Assembly: GCF_023910625.1 (NCBI RefSeq)
Contig: NZ_JAAVVW010000003.1
Coordinates: 2,170,001-2,234,000, forward strand
DNA from: Limnohabitans sp.
GTDB lineage: Bacteria > Pseudomonadota > Gammaproteobacteria > Burkholderiales > Burkholderiaceae_C
DNA length: 64,000 nt
Reading direction: 5' to 3'
A model generated the notes under the pieces. It was not told the DNA's origin, ran no database searches, and saw nothing but the letters and a program-made list of their open reading frames with translations. A program made the position numbers and the translations under genes. Of the stretch, positions 17,844 through 25,970 are shown piece after piece (position 1 is the stretch's first letter; each line of letters starts with the position of its first letter).

Positions 17844-17907
17844 GAAGCGTATTTTATGGATTTACGCTTCACGAGTGAAGCGTAAATGGCATTTTTGCGC
17901 TTCACCC
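17843..17907 (-). promoter_or_regulatory. Operator-like palindrome upstream of the Fic gene
   Basis: A perfect inverted repeat TTTACGCTTCAC-GA-GTGAAGCGTAAA lies at 17861-17886, 18 bases before the Fic start. Further half-sites lie at 17843 (TGAAGCGTA, touching the start codon) and 17898 (GCGCTTCACC). The spacing and repetition suggest a binding site, probably for the Fic protein's own winged-helix domain. Confidence 0.65.
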
Positions 17908-17923
17908 CGCCGTCAAAACCTCG

Positions 17924-18937
17924 TCATTCCTGGTTCAAAGGCACGATTTCCTGCTCGATCGCGCCAAACAGGCTCTCGCCGTCCTTGCCCTTCATCTCGA
18001 TGCGGATGGTGTCGCCGAACTTCATGAATTCGGTGGAGGGCTTGCCGTCCAGGATGGTTTCGATGGCGCGTTTTTCGGCGATGCAGCTGTAGCCTTTGGG
18101 CCACTCGGGTTTGCCGTTGACATCCACGCTCTTGTTGCTCACGGTGCCGCTGCCCACGATGGAGCCTGCACGCACGTTGCGGGTTTTGCAGATGTGGGCA
18201 ATCAACTGGCCAAAGTGAAAAGTCATCTCGGGGCCCGCTTCGCACATGCCGACTTTGCGGCCGTTCCAGGTGGATTGCAGCGTCAGGTGCACACGGCCGC
18301 CTTGCCAGGTGTCGCCCAGCTCGTCGGGCGTGACGGCCACCGGGCTGAAGGCGGTGGCAGGTTTGCTTTGGAAGAAGCCAAAACCTTTGGCCAATTCGTT
18401 CGGGATCAGGTTGCGCAGGCTCACATCGTTGGCCAGCATGATCAGGCGCACGCCTTCGATGGCTTCGTCTGCGTCGGCTTGCATCGGCACATCGCCGGTG
18501 ATGACAGCGATCTCGGCTTCAAAGTCGATGCCAAACGCTTCGCTGGCGCACACCACCGGGTCGCGAGGGCCGATGAAGTCATCGCTGCCGCCCTGGTACA
18601 TCAAGGGGTCGGTGTAAAAACTGGCGGGCACTTCAGAGTTGCGCGCCGCACGGACCAGTTCCACATGGTTGATGTAAGCTGAGCCATCAGCCCATTGGTA
18701 GGCGCGGGGCAGGGGGGCCATGCATTGCGCCGGGTCAAACGGGAAAGCATGGCGGGCTTTGCCCTGGTTGACTGTGGTGTACAGGTCTTCGAGCTGTGGG
18801 GCCAAAAAGTTCCAGTCGTCCAGCACTTGCTGCAACTTGCTGGCGATGCCGGTCGCATAATGTGCGGTGTTCAGGTCGCGCGAAACCACCACCAGTTGTC
18901 CGTCGCGTGAGCCGTCTTTGTAGGTCGCCAATTTCAT
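17924..18937 (-). CDS. Fumarylacetoacetate hydrolase family protein
   Basis: A 337-residue FAH-fold hydrolase, probably the last step of tyrosine/homogentisate degradation (fumarylacetoacetate to fumarate and acetoacetate) given hppD nearby. Metal-ligand motifs are recognisable: GIDFEAEIAVITGDVP (two Glu) and LIMLANDVSLRNLIPNE (Asp). The Lys and Glu region FGFFQSKPATAFSPVAVTPD and the GSGTVSN segment are typical. It is divergent from the IclR gene, which likely regulates it across the 113-base shared promoter. Confidence 0.88.
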   Translation of the reverse strand: MKLATYKDGSRDGQLVVVSRDLNTAHYATGIASKLQQVLDDWNFLAPQLEDLYTTVNQGKARHAFPFDPAQCMAPLPRAYQWADGSAYINHVELVRAARNSEVPASFYTDPLMYQGGSDDFIGPRDPVVCASEAFGIDFEAEIAVITGDVPMQADADEAIEGVRLIMLANDVSLRNLIPNELAKGFGFFQSKPATAFSPVAVTPDELGDTWQGGRVHLTLQSTWNGRKVGMCEAGPEMTFHFGQLIAHICKTRNVRAGSIVGSGTVSNKSVDVNGKPEWPKGYSCIAEKRAIETILDGKPSTEFMKFGDTIRIEMKGKDGESLFGAIEQEIVPLNQE

Positions 18938-18992
18938 GATGTGTGCCTGTTTGTACCGTGATCCAAAGCCGTGCGCAGCAAGGCCGAATTGC

Positions 18993-19025
18993 GCGTTAAA
19001 TTACGCATTGTTAAACTCGTTTAAC
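18993..19025. promoter_or_regulatory. Palindromes in the fahA/iclR divergent promoter
   Basis: Bases 19010-19025 form a perfect inverted repeat GTTAAAC-TC-GTTTAAC. Next to it GCGTTAAATTACGC (18993-19006) is an imperfect palindrome. Both lie between the two divergent starts and are good candidates for IclR-family operator sites. Confidence 0.55.
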
Positions 19026-19050
19026 TAAACGAAACCTGATTCTAGAGCAT

Positions 19051-19878
19051 ATGGCCTATTCCAGCACCACCGAAATGACCCCGGAAGGTGACAAAGCACG
19101 TGCAGGCATCCAGTCGGTGGAGGTGGGTTTTGCCTTGCTGGACGTGCTGGCTCAGGCTTTGGGGCCCCTGATGTTGCGCGATCTTGCCAGCGCTGCAGGC
19201 ATGAGTGCTGCCAAAGCACACCGTTACCTCGTGAGCTTTCAGCGTCTGAATTTGGTGGTGCAGGATGCCACCGCCCGCTACGAACTCGGCCCAGCCACTT
19301 TGCGTCTGGGTTTGGCCACTTTGTCGCGCATGGATGCGGTCAAACTGGCGCGTCAGCGCTTGCCAGCCTTGATGGATCAAACGGGTCACACCTTGGCGCT
19401 CGCGGTCTGGGGTAATCGGGGGCCGACCTTGGTGCATTGGCAAGAAAGCCCGTCGGCCATGCCTGTCAGTTTGCGCTTGGGCGATGTGATGCCCTTGTTG
19501 TCATCGGCCACTGGTCGGTGTTTTGCGGCTTTCATTGGCCGGGACAACTCGGTTGACAAGGCCCAGCCGATGATTGAGGCCGAGCTGGCGCTGGCCCGCA
19601 AACTCGGGCGCAGCGACTTGCCCACTACGCCAGCCCAAGTGCAGCAGGTGTTGACCGAAACTCGCGCACAAGGCTTGGGCCGTGTTGTCAATGTCTTGTT
19701 GCCCGGTATTTCTGGCTTTTGTGCGCCTGTCTTCGATGCGGATGGCCATTTGGCTTTGGGGGTGGTCTCGCTGGGCTCGTCTGCCATTTTCGACGCAGAC
19801 TGGACGGGCGAGGTGGCCCAGGCCTTGCGGGGCTTTGCCCACCAACTGTCGCGGGATCTGGGGTGGTCCCCGGCCTGA
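19051..19878 (+). CDS. IclR-family transcriptional regulator
   Basis: A 275-residue regulator with the IclR winged helix at the N-terminus (SVEVGFALLDVLAQ, then LRDLASAAGMSAAKAHRYLV) and the C-terminal GAF-like effector domain (LRLGDVMPLLSSATGRCFAA, then VNVLLPGISGFCAPVFDADG). It is transcribed away from the fumarylacetoacetate hydrolase gene; family members usually control the divergent catabolic gene. The ligand is unknown, but an aromatic-pathway intermediate would fit. Confidence 0.92.
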   Translation: MAYSSTTEMTPEGDKARAGIQSVEVGFALLDVLAQALGPLMLRDLASAAGMSAAKAHRYLVSFQRLNLVVQDATARYELGPATLRLGLATLSRMDAVKLARQRLPALMDQTGHTLALAVWGNRGPTLVHWQESPSAMPVSLRLGDVMPLLSSATGRCFAAFIGRDNSVDKAQPMIEAELALARKLGRSDLPTTPAQVQQVLTETRAQGLGRVVNVLLPGISGFCAPVFDADGHLALGVVSLGSSAIFDADWTGEVAQALRGFAHQLSRDLGWSPA

Positions 19879-19925
19879 GACAGGCCTGACCACGCACAGC
19901 ACCCAATTCCGCACAAAGTCCGCTC

Positions 19926-21134
19926 ATGCCGGCGCCCACCATGCTCTTTTTTGCAAGCGATACCAGCGGACCAACTGCGGGGGCATTGTGGCGGTGGGGC
20001 CTGCTTGTGCTGGCGCTGCACGTGGCTTTGTGGATGACGATGGCGGGCAGTTCGGTCTGGCAGTGGGGCGGGCCTCAGTCTTTGCGTGTAAGCCCATTGC
20101 AAACCCGGTGGCTGGCCCCCCAGCCCGTGGCTCAACAGGCAGCATGGGCACCACTGCCCTCACCTGCAAGTCCTCAACCGCGTCTGGCCACGGTGGCAAA
20201 AACCGCTGTGGCCGAGCCCGCGTCTTTGGCTAAAGTTGGCTTGGGGCCAGAAGGGGCTAGCCAAGACGCCGAGAACTTGGACAAGCATGTCTCCAAGGCC
20301 CATACCCCAGGAATTGAATCGTCTGCGACAGATGCTGTCCCAATTCAAGCCAGCGAGAACGCCCAAGATGAAACGGTGGCGCAGGTGCCGCAAGTTCATG
20401 CACCTGCACCCGAAAAAGCGGCGGGGACCGCTGAGGCGACCCTGACTTTGCCGCAGTTGGGTTTGGCGTCCTTGCCTGCATCGGCCTTGCTCAACTACCG
20501 TTTAACCGGACAGGAAAAAGGCATTCCCTACCAGGCCACAGGCGAGTTGCGCTGGCAGCACAATATGGATGCATACGCCATGAGCTTATCGATCAAGGCT
20601 TTCTTGCTGGGCTCTAGGCATTGGCGAAGCCGGGGTCAGATCACGGCCCGGGGTTTGGCCCCGTTGCGGTTCTCTGACAGTTGGCGCAGCGAGCGAGCCG
20701 CGCACTTTGACCGCGCCCAGAACCAGATTGTGTTCAGCAGCAACGCACCCTCTGCCCCTTTGCAGCCCGGTGCCCAGGACCAGATCAGCTTGTATCCGCA
20801 ATTGGCGGCCGTCATGGCCCAAGAGGGTGGACGGTTGCTGCCCGGGGCGCGTTTGCAAGTACAAACCGCGACCGTGCGCGATGCCTTGCCTTGGCTATTG
20901 ACATTCGAAAAGCAAGAGCCATTGCAGTTGGATGGACACACCATGTTGACCACCAAGTGGGTGTGTCAGCCGCGCAACCGCTTTGATGCTCAAGTGGAGT
21001 TTTGGGTCGCAGCGGCAAATGACTGGTTACCGGTTCGCATACGCATCACCCAGGTCAGTGGCAATTTCATTGATCTGGAGCTGACGACGCGCGAGGCCTT
21101 ACCCGCATTGCCGACCGTCGCTAACCCCGGGTGA
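19926..21134 (+). CDS. DUF3108 domain-containing protein
   Basis: A 402-residue exported or membrane-anchored protein. An N-terminal hydrophobic helix (WGLLVLALHVALWMTMAGS) is followed by a long low-complexity Pro/Ala/Glu-rich region (residues about 50-175). A C-terminal DUF3108 domain begins near YRLTGQEKGIPYQATGELRW and runs through FSDSWRSERAAHFD and VEFWVAAANDWLPVRIRIT. DUF3108 proteins of Burkholderiales have no known biochemical role. It follows the IclR gene by 47 bases, but the two seem unrelated. Confidence 0.8.
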   Translation: MPAPTMLFFASDTSGPTAGALWRWGLLVLALHVALWMTMAGSSVWQWGGPQSLRVSPLQTRWLAPQPVAQQAAWAPLPSPASPQPRLATVAKTAVAEPASLAKVGLGPEGASQDAENLDKHVSKAHTPGIESSATDAVPIQASENAQDETVAQVPQVHAPAPEKAAGTAEATLTLPQLGLASLPASALLNYRLTGQEKGIPYQATGELRWQHNMDAYAMSLSIKAFLLGSRHWRSRGQITARGLAPLRFSDSWRSERAAHFDRAQNQIVFSSNAPSAPLQPGAQDQISLYPQLAAVMAQEGGRLLPGARLQVQTATVRDALPWLLTFEKQEPLQLDGHTMLTTKWVCQPRNRFDAQVEFWVAAANDWLPVRIRITQVSGNFIDLELTTREALPALPTVANPG

Positions 21135-21205
21135 AAAACCACACCCTCTTGAAGTTGTTGCAGACAGTCCCATTTGCAGAACACAAAATAAGAGAGAATG
21201 AGACC

Positions 21206-21487
21206 ATGAACTTGCTGTACGAATCCGATACCTTTGCGGTTATGCACGTTTTGGTCAATGCACCGTGCCAAGCTGCACCCCCCTGCAGCCAACCCGTGCT
21301 GGAGCGACATGGTTTCGAAATCGTGGACAAGCGTTCGGGCAAAGAGGTTTACCTGGACGGCTCTTGGGCCGAAATGTTCCAGCAACAAATCCAGGCTTGG
21401 CAGCAGCACACACCCACCCAGGAAGAAGTCGAAGACACCCTTGAGGGCTATACCGGTTTGGCCCAGCAGCCGGTCTTGGTGCACTGA
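21206..21487 (+). CDS. DUF3567 (BTH_I0359) family protein
   Basis: A conserved small protein of Burkholderiales (93 residues). The family pattern is clear: MNLLYESDTFAVMHVLVNAP at the start, then RHGFEIVDKRSGKEVYLDGS and WAEMFQQQIQAWQ. The ATG at 21206 is preferred over an upstream frame start because family members begin there and a purine-rich ribosome site (AGAGAGAATGAGACC) precedes it. Function unknown. It is a useful taxonomic marker for Burkholderiales. Confidence 0.85.
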   Translation: MNLLYESDTFAVMHVLVNAPCQAAPPCSQPVLERHGFEIVDKRSGKEVYLDGSWAEMFQQQIQAWQQHTPTQEEVEDTLEGYTGLAQQPVLVH

Positions 21488-21502
21488 AAAGCGCCTGCTC
21501 GC

Positions 21503-22591
21503 TCAGGCGGCTTTCTCCGCTTTTGCCATCCAGCCGAACAGCGGCCCGACGATCAGCAGCACCGCGACCAAACGACAGACCTGAAATGCCGTGACCACGG
21601 GCACACCCAATTGCAACACCTTGGCTGTGATGGCCATTTCGGTGATGCCACCCGGCGCCGTGCCCAGGATCATGGTGGCCGGATGCAGCCCCGTGCCCCA
21701 GGCCAAGGCGGCCCCAAACAACACCGAGACCGCCATCATCAGCGTGGAGCCCCAGGCAACAGAGGCCAGCCAGCGTGGGGCGGTGGTCACGAAATCACGC
21801 CTGAACCGGATGCCCAAGCTCACCCCGATGACCAGTTGAGCGGCATTGGTCAGCTCATTGGGTACGGCAGACCACTCCTGACCCGCCAATGTCAGCGCCA
21901 TCGAGGCCAGCAGTGAACCCATGAACCACGGGTTGGTGCGGCCCATCTTCACCATCACCCAGCCCCCCGCAGCCGACACCAAGCCCAGCCAGAAGAGCCC
22001 TGGCCATTGCGCCAGACGAGGGCCGGGCAACAGGGAGGCGTCGACCGTCAAGCCCCACTGGTGTTGCGCCCATTGCATGCCAAAAGGCACGGCCAGCACC
22101 ACCATCACCAAGCGCATGCTGTGTGCGGCCGCCACCAGATCGGTGCGTGCCCCATAGCGCTCGGACAGCAAAGTCATCTCGGACGCGCCACCGATAGAGC
22201 CGGAGAAATACGTCGTGGCCAACAAGGCGCGGGATGGCAAATGGGCCAATTCAGCGCGGTGTCGTCGCTGCAACCACAGGCCAAACAAGGCCCCCAGCGC
22301 CAAGGCCCACAGCACCGCCAACACAATGGCCCACCATTGCGCCAGGATCAATGCACTGACTTGTGGGGTGAAATACAGCCCCAGCGCAGTCCCGATCACC
22401 CATTGCCCTGTATTGCGCAGCAGATTGGAGCTGTGCGTGGGGCCGCCTGCCATCGAGGCCAAGGCCGTCACCAGCAAAGGCCCCAGCATCCAGGGAATAG
22501 GCGTGTCCAGCCAAACGCACAGATGGGCCGCCGCCAGCGCCAACAGCAAGGTCAGCGCTGTCCGAAGCCCTGCCAGGCCGCCTTTATGCAT
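21503..22591 (-). CDS. AbrB-family (AmoA-like) integral membrane protein
   Basis: A multi-span membrane protein of 362 residues with about ten hydrophobic segments and the duplicated family pattern TPIPWMLGPLLVTALASM / NPWFMGSLLASMALTL and LGTAPGGITEMAITAKVLQL. The family is often labelled AbrB transcriptional regulator by misnaming but is a membrane protein, proposed as a transporter or ammonia-monooxygenase-like regulator. The start at 22591 overlaps the end of the transaminase gene by 8 bases, so the two are probably co-translated. Confidence 0.85.
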   Translation of the reverse strand: MHKGGLAGLRTALTLLLALAAAHLCVWLDTPIPWMLGPLLVTALASMAGGPTHSSNLLRNTGQWVIGTALGLYFTPQVSALILAQWWAIVLAVLWALALGALFGLWLQRRHRAELAHLPSRALLATTYFSGSIGGASEMTLLSERYGARTDLVAAAHSMRLVMVVLAVPFGMQWAQHQWGLTVDASLLPGPRLAQWPGLFWLGLVSAAGGWVMVKMGRTNPWFMGSLLASMALTLAGQEWSAVPNELTNAAQLVIGVSLGIRFRRDFVTTAPRWLASVAWGSTLMMAVSVLFGAALAWGTGLHPATMILGTAPGGITEMAITAKVLQLGVPVVTAFQVCRLVAVLLIVGPLFGWMAKAEKAA

Positions 22592-23918
22592 GCCGCCGGA
22601 TGCTGTCAGCGACCGTCTGCACGATCTGGTCGATGTGCGCGTCTTCCACGATGTAGGGTGGGCAAATGACGATGTTTTCGCCGGCCGGACGCACCCACAC
22701 ACCGTGGTGGAAGCAGTCCATGAAGATGTTGTAAGCCCGCTTGCCAGGCGAGCCCGCGATGCTGGCCAACTCAACGGCCCCGGCCAGGCCCAGTGTGCGG
22801 ATGCCGATCACATTGGGCAAGCCCTTCATGGCGCTGTGCATCGCGTCGCCCAGCTTCTGGCCTTGCTGGCCCGCACGGGCAAACAGGTTTTCTTCCTTCA
22901 TCAGGTCCAGGGTGGCAATGGCCGCCGCACAGGCCACGGGGTGGCCGGAATAGGTGTAACCGTGGAAGAACTCGATGGCGTGGTCTGGCGCGTTGGCGTT
23001 CATCATCGCGTCGTAAATAAAGTCGCGGCAGATCACCCCGCCCAGCGGGATCACGCCATTGGTCACCGCTTTGGCAAAGTTCAGCATGTCAGGTACCACG
23101 CCGTAGTAGTCGGCGCCAAAGTTCACGCCCAAGCGGCCAAAGCCGGTGATCACCTCGTCAAAAATCAGCAAGATGCCATGCTTGTCGCAAATCTCGCGCA
23201 GGCGCTTCACATAACCTTGGGGCGGGATGTACCAGCCCGCGCTGCCCGCAATCGGCTCCACGATCACGGCCGCCACGTTGCTCGGGTCGTGCAGCACCAA
23301 GATGCGGTTTTCCAGCTCAAGCAGCGGGTCTTCGGCCCACACGGGTTCTTCGTGGTGGATGTAGGCGTGGTTCACCGGGTCGTGGATGAAGCGCATGTGG
23401 TCCACACGCGGCAGCAACTGCGCGCCGTACACCTTGCGGTTGGCGGGCAAGCCCCCCACGCTCATGCCGCCAAAGTTGACGCCGTGGTAACCCTTTTCGC
23501 GGCCAATGAACACGTTGCGGTGGCCTTCGCCCCGGGCGCGGTGGTAGGCCAGTGCCACTTTCAGGGCGGTGTCGGCCGCCTCAGAGCCTGAGTTGCAAAA
23601 CAGCACCTTGTTCAGGTCGCCGGGGGCCATGTCGGCAATCATCTGCGCCGCCTTGAAAGCCTTGTCGTTGCTGGCCTGAAACGCCGTGGCGTAGTCCAGC
23701 GTGTCCAACTGCTTTTTGATGGCCTCATTGATCGGGCGGCGGTTGTGCCCCGCGCCTACGCACCAGAGGCTGGAGATGCCGTCAATGATTTTTTTGCCGT
23801 CGTGCGTGGTGAAGTGCATGCCCTCGGCACCCACGAACACGCGGGGGTCCTGTTTGAAAGTGCGGTTGGGCGTGAAGGGCAACCACTGGTTGTCCATGTT
23901 CAGGTCGGTTGTGGCCAT
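22584..23918 (-). CDS. Omega-amino acid--pyruvate aminotransferase-type class III aminotransferase
   Basis: A PLP-dependent class III transaminase (444 residues), close to beta-alanine/omega-amino acid:pyruvate transaminases. Key regions are SLWCVGAGHNRRPIN, NSGSEAADTALK (phosphate binding), EPIAGSAGWYIPP, IFDEVITGFGRLG (the Asp that contacts PLP) and NFAKAVTNGVIPLGG (Schiff-base Lys). It is the first gene of a minus-strand pair with the membrane protein, which might move its substrate or product. Substrate preference (beta-alanine, GABA or amines) cannot be fixed from sequence alone. Confidence 0.9.
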   Translation of the reverse strand: MATTDLNMDNQWLPFTPNRTFKQDPRVFVGAEGMHFTTHDGKKIIDGISSLWCVGAGHNRRPINEAIKKQLDTLDYATAFQASNDKAFKAAQMIADMAPGDLNKVLFCNSGSEAADTALKVALAYHRARGEGHRNVFIGREKGYHGVNFGGMSVGGLPANRKVYGAQLLPRVDHMRFIHDPVNHAYIHHEEPVWAEDPLLELENRILVLHDPSNVAAVIVEPIAGSAGWYIPPQGYVKRLREICDKHGILLIFDEVITGFGRLGVNFGADYYGVVPDMLNFAKAVTNGVIPLGGVICRDFIYDAMMNANAPDHAIEFFHGYTYSGHPVACAAAIATLDLMKEENLFARAGQQGQKLGDAMHSAMKGLPNVIGIRTLGLAGAVELASIAGSPGKRAYNIFMDCFHHGVWVRPAGENIVICPPYIVEDAHIDQIVQTVADSIRRHA

Positions 23919-24054
23919 GGGAAAAAACTCCTGATTGTTGGCATCTGTCTGGGGTGCAGTTTAAGCCTGTCACCGCCTGGTTATCCCTTGGCGTCTGGCT
24001 TGCTGTTCAGTGACCGATAACTTGCGCCCTTGATGTGCAAGAAGACGTTTTCTT

Positions 24055-24090
24055 TACAATAAGCCACTTTCCGGGGCTTTTGCCCGGAAA
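24055..24090 (+). promoter_or_regulatory. Promoter -10 candidate and leader hairpin upstream of purU
   Basis: TACAAT at 24055-24060 is a plausible -10 box, with TTGATG about 19 bases upstream. Just downstream, TTTCCGGG (24068-24075) and CCCGGAAA (24083-24090) form an 8-bp hairpin with a 7-base loop in the leader. It does not resemble a riboswitch that I recognise. Confidence 0.4.
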
Positions 24091-24123
24091 AGCGCCGCAG
24101 CGAGCCTTGTCTGCCTCCACAAC

Positions 24124-24972
24124 ATGACCTCCACCTACACCCTGACCCTCTCTTGCCCCGACCGCAATGGCATCGTGCATGCCGTGTCGGGTTTTTTGCT
24201 GGGGCGCGGGGGCAACATCGAAGAAGCAGCCCAGTACAACGACCACGACACGGGTCTGTTTTTCATGCGGGTGCAATTCGCCTGCACTCAGGCAGACGGC
24301 GCGGCACTGAACGCCCAATGGGCCGCATTTGCACAGACCTTTGACATGAAGTGGGACCTGCACGCCACCGCCCAGCCCATGCGCACCGTGATCATGGTCA
24401 GCAAGGAAGGCCACTGCCTGAACGACCTTCTGTTCCGCTGGAAGAGTGGCCTGCTGCCGCTCGACGTCCGCGCCATCGTGAGCAACCACCGCGAGTTCTA
24501 CCAACTGGCCGCCAGCTACAACGTACCGTTTCACCACATCCCGGTGACCAAGGACAACAAGGCGCAGACCGAAGCCAAGCAGTACGAGATCATCCAGGCC
24601 GAGGGGGCCGAGCTGGTGGTGCTGGCGCGTTACATGCAAATCTTGTCAGACGACCTGTGCCGCAAATTGGCTGGTCGTGCCATCAACATCCACCACTCGT
24701 TTTTACCCAGTTTCAAAGGGGCTAAACCCTACTACCAAGCGCACGACCGGGGCGTTAAACTGATCGGTGCGACTGCCCATTACGTGACGGCCGATCTGGA
24801 CGAGGGACCGATCATCGAGCAGGACGTGGCCCGCGTGGACCACAGCAAGACGGTGGAAGACCTGACGGCCATGGGCCGTGACACCGAAAGCCAAGTGCTG
24901 GCGCGCGCCGTCAAGTGGCACAGTGAGCACCGCGTGCTGATCAACGGCCACAAAACCGTGATTTTCAAATAA
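24124..24972 (+). CDS. purU: Formyltetrahydrofolate deformylase
   Basis: Hydrolyses 10-formyl-THF to THF and formate, balancing one-carbon pools. The 282-residue protein has an N-terminal ACT domain (YTLTLSCPDRNGIVHAVSGF) and a formyltransferase fold with the catalytic His in NIHHSFLPSFKGAKPYYQAH and Asp in DLDEGPIIEQDVARVDH. Length and ends are normal. A short leader hairpin precedes it. The LysR gene follows 47 bases later and may be unrelated. Confidence 0.96.
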   Translation: MTSTYTLTLSCPDRNGIVHAVSGFLLGRGGNIEEAAQYNDHDTGLFFMRVQFACTQADGAALNAQWAAFAQTFDMKWDLHATAQPMRTVIMVSKEGHCLNDLLFRWKSGLLPLDVRAIVSNHREFYQLAASYNVPFHHIPVTKDNKAQTEAKQYEIIQAEGAELVVLARYMQILSDDLCRKLAGRAINIHHSFLPSFKGAKPYYQAHDRGVKLIGATAHYVTADLDEGPIIEQDVARVDHSKTVEDLTAMGRDTESQVLARAVKWHSEHRVLINGHKTVIFK

Positions 24973-25019
24973 ACGTCTGCGCAGGCCAAATCATTTGCAA
25001 CGCCCTCAATCGACAGACC

Positions 25020-25895
25020 ATGACCGTCAACTCCCGCATCCCACCCATCCAGTGCCTCTTGACTTTTGAGGCACTTGCGCGCTTGCGCAGCGTGTCTCAG
25101 GCGGCAGAAGAGCTGTGCGTCACGCCCAGCGCCGTGAGCCACCGGGTCAAGCAACTGGAACAGATCATCGGCACCAAGATGTTTGGCCGGACCGATTTTT
25201 CGCTCACCTCCGAAGGCATCGAATACCTCTCCCATGTGCGTGAAGGCCTGGTGTCGTTGCAGCGCTTTCCGTTGACCGGGGCAACACCCGGGCGGCGCAA
25301 GCTGCGGCTGGCCGTGCCGCCGACCTTCTCGCGCGCCATCCTGATGCCGCGCCTGAAGCATTTCTTCGAAGCCTACCCGGAGATCGATATCACGCTCCAG
25401 GTCAGCATTCCGCTGCTGGACGTGGTGGCCGAAGACGCCGACCTGACCGTGCGTTTTGGCACCGGGCGTTATGCCGACGTGGAGCACACGTGCCTGATCA
25501 AGGATGAGGTCACCCTCATGGCCTCGCCCAGTTGGGTTCGGGAAAACGGCCCGTTCAACTCCCCCGAAGACCTCGATGGGCTGCCGCTGCTGCGCAGCCC
25601 GCTGGAGCCCTGGCGCACCTGGTTTGCCGCCCACGACCAGGACTGGCCCGAGCCTACCGAAGGCTCCTCCTTCAACGATATGGGCCTGATGTGCGATGCG
25701 GCCTCCCAGGGCCTGGGCGTGGGCCTGGTTCGGCTCAAGCTGGCCTCACCCTGGCTGGAGTCTGGCCAGTTGGTTCGCCTTTACGCGCGCAGCGTGCCCA
25801 GCCCGCACGCCCACTACCTGTGCTGGCGCGCAGGCGCCATGGAGCGCTGGGAATGCGCCACCTTTGCCGCCTGGCTCAAGAGCGCCCTGAACTGA
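25020..25895 (+). CDS. LysR-family transcriptional regulator, GcvA-like
   Basis: A 291-residue LysR regulator. The winged helix begins PPIQCLLTFEALARLRSVSQ and AAEELCVTPSAVSHRVKQLE, the sequence style of GcvA/AmpR-type members, followed by an effector domain (LRLAVPPTFSRAILMPRLKH, GLGVGLVRLKLASPWL). It lies between purU and the glycolate oxidase-type gene on the same strand. Control of one-carbon or glycolate metabolism is possible but unproven. Confidence 0.9.
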   Translation: MTVNSRIPPIQCLLTFEALARLRSVSQAAEELCVTPSAVSHRVKQLEQIIGTKMFGRTDFSLTSEGIEYLSHVREGLVSLQRFPLTGATPGRRKLRLAVPPTFSRAILMPRLKHFFEAYPEIDITLQVSIPLLDVVAEDADLTVRFGTGRYADVEHTCLIKDEVTLMASPSWVRENGPFNSPEDLDGLPLLRSPLEPWRTWFAAHDQDWPEPTEGSSFNDMGLMCDAASQGLGVGLVRLKLASPWLESGQLVRLYARSVPSPHAHYLCWRAGAMERWECATFAAWLKSALN

Positions 25896-25970
25896 TCCGT
25901 GCCGTCTTTCACGCCGCAATCAAACCTGATTCGATGCACAGGGTAGCGGGTACGCGTACAGTAAGGCCCC

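Noticed and set aside
17843..17907. Fic-upstream palindrome as a transcription terminator
   Set aside because: There is no T-run on either strand, and half-sites repeat on both sides, which fits an operator better.
22215..23591. 458-codon plus-strand frame opposite the transaminase and membrane protein genes
   Set aside because: Antisense shadow of conserved genes, with no family pattern.
24055..24090. Riboswitch upstream of purU
   Set aside because: Only one 8-bp hairpin is present; no glycine, THF or other riboswitch core is visible.
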